A stretch of 64,000 nt of DNA from Acinetobacter tianfuensis. Lineage in GTDB: Bacteria; Pseudomonadota; Gammaproteobacteria; Pseudomonadales; Moraxellaceae. The notes beneath the pieces are model-generated. The model ran no database searches. It saw only the letters and a program-made list of their open reading frames with translations, and was not told the origin of the DNA. The stretch covers positions 1 through 64,000 of the forward strand of contig NZ_RAXV01000013.1 in the NCBI RefSeq assembly GCF_003611465.1, read 5' to 3'. Within the stretch, counting starts at the first letter, position 1, and the number at the start of each line of letters is the position of its first letter. A program made the position numbers and the translations under genes. Shown piece by piece: positions 63,737 through 64,000 of this stretch.

Positions 63737-64000
63737 ATGATGAAAAAAATAGCTTTAATTTATATGGGCGGAACGTTTGGCTGTATTGGTGAGCCGCTCA
63801 GCCCCATGCCTGCAGATGCCTTTATTCCGCAGCTCAAGCGCGTCCTGCCCGTACATTTAGAAATTGAATGCTTTGTTGCACCCGCCATATGTGACAGCAG
63901 CGCCTGTACTGCAGTTGAATGGCTGCAGCTGGTTCAGCAAATTCAAGTCTTGCAGCTGCAGCAGTTTCAGCATTTCGTCATTATTCATGGCACAGACACC
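63737..64000 (+). CDS. L-asparaginase-like protein, N-terminal part
   Basis: Runs off the window edge with 88 codons visible, starting MMKKIALIYMGGTFGCIGEP (or one codon later) and reaching FVIIHGTDT. The first motif GGTFGCIGEP and the second HGTDT are the two asparaginase signature regions with catalytic Thr residues. There is no signal peptide, so a cytoplasmic type I enzyme is likely; an amidase relative is possible. Its start sits directly behind the terminator of the previous gene, and an in-frame ATG at 63722 within that hairpin is unlikely. Confidence 0.8.
   Translation, partial: MMKKIALIYMGGTFGCIGEPLSPMPADAFIPQLKRVLPVHLEIECFVAPAICDSSACTAVEWLQLVQQIQVLQLQQFQHFVIIHGTDT

Noticed and set aside
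1-64000. CRISPR arrays, tRNA/rRNA genes, transposases, integrases or phage genes
   Set aside because: I looked for regularly spaced repeats, cloverleaf and rRNA motifs, and transposase signatures and saw none that I could support.

Overview
The window reads as chromosomal core sequence of an Acinetobacter species (Gammaproteobacteria, Moraxellaceae). It is moderately AT-rich and densely packed, and it carries gene types typical of that genus: a class I fumarase, metX-metW, a piuA-piuC iron-uptake pair, a DUF6586 protein, a coniferyl-aldehyde-dehydrogenase-like enzyme and a TopA with an extended zinc-ribbon tail. I saw no rRNA, tRNA, CRISPR array, insertion sequence, integrase or phage module. 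The species call is inference from gene families only.

Layout. 1-4.5 kb: edge of an unknown gene, a methyltransferase, a 28-codon membrane peptide, fumarase, a DUF2059 exported protein and a DUF2846 lipoprotein. 4.6-8.1 kb: protein quality control, tig-clpP-clpX, all on the minus strand. 8.3-15.1 kb: iron acquisition, with a FepA/CirA-like receptor, a PiuA/Fiu-like receptor, PiuC and an FMN 2-hydroxyacid oxidase; two putative Fur boxes precede the receptors. 15.4-20.6 kb: leuA, metX-metW, a Sel1 protein and rdgB. 20.7-25.5 kb: an AEC permease, tatABC, and a Tat-exported PhoX phosphatase directly downstream. 25.6-32.8 kb: NRDE protein, lgt, two paralogous small membrane proteins, a Cys-His amidase candidate, thyA, folA, a DUF4105 protein, a META lipoprotein and msrA. 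32.8-36.6 kb: exbD-exbB-tonB (third putative Fur box), purU and a TetR regulator divergent from an aldehyde dehydrogenase with a palindromic operator between them. 38.3-45.9 kb: rpmB-rpmG, a YbaL-type antiporter, small conserved proteins, an RRM protein, a UvrD-family helicase, glycerate kinase and an AhpD-like protein. 46-52.5 kb: HdeD, an HExxHxxGxxD metallopeptidase candidate, topA, a PIN/NYN-like protein and slyX. 52.6-57.9 kb: uup, an SDR, an LpxL-like acyltransferase and a GT4 glycosyltransferase (lipooligosaccharide), then a VanZ-like small protein. 58-64 kb: a 29-codon ORF, a membrane endonuclease/exonuclease/phosphatase-fold protein, asd, FimV divided over two genes, and the start of an asparaginase.

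Functional links. TonB-ExbB-ExbD would energise the two receptors, and PiuC plus the FMN oxidase may act on iron-chelator metabolism. TatABC would export PhoX, whose N-terminus has a twin-arginine motif. Lgt would lipidate the several lipobox proteins seen here. ThyA and FolA form the thymidylate/folate cycle, and PurU feeds formate from the same folate pool. LpxL-like and GT4 proteins probably modify lipid A or core.

No dramatic unknown system stands out. The most interesting items are the two-gene FimV, the PIN-like protein with a duplicated C-terminal winged-helix-like module, the very small ORFs with their own ribosome binding sites and terminators (1029-1115 and 58118-58207), the tandem paralogous membrane proteins at 27.4-28.1 kb, and the amidase and metallopeptidase candidates.
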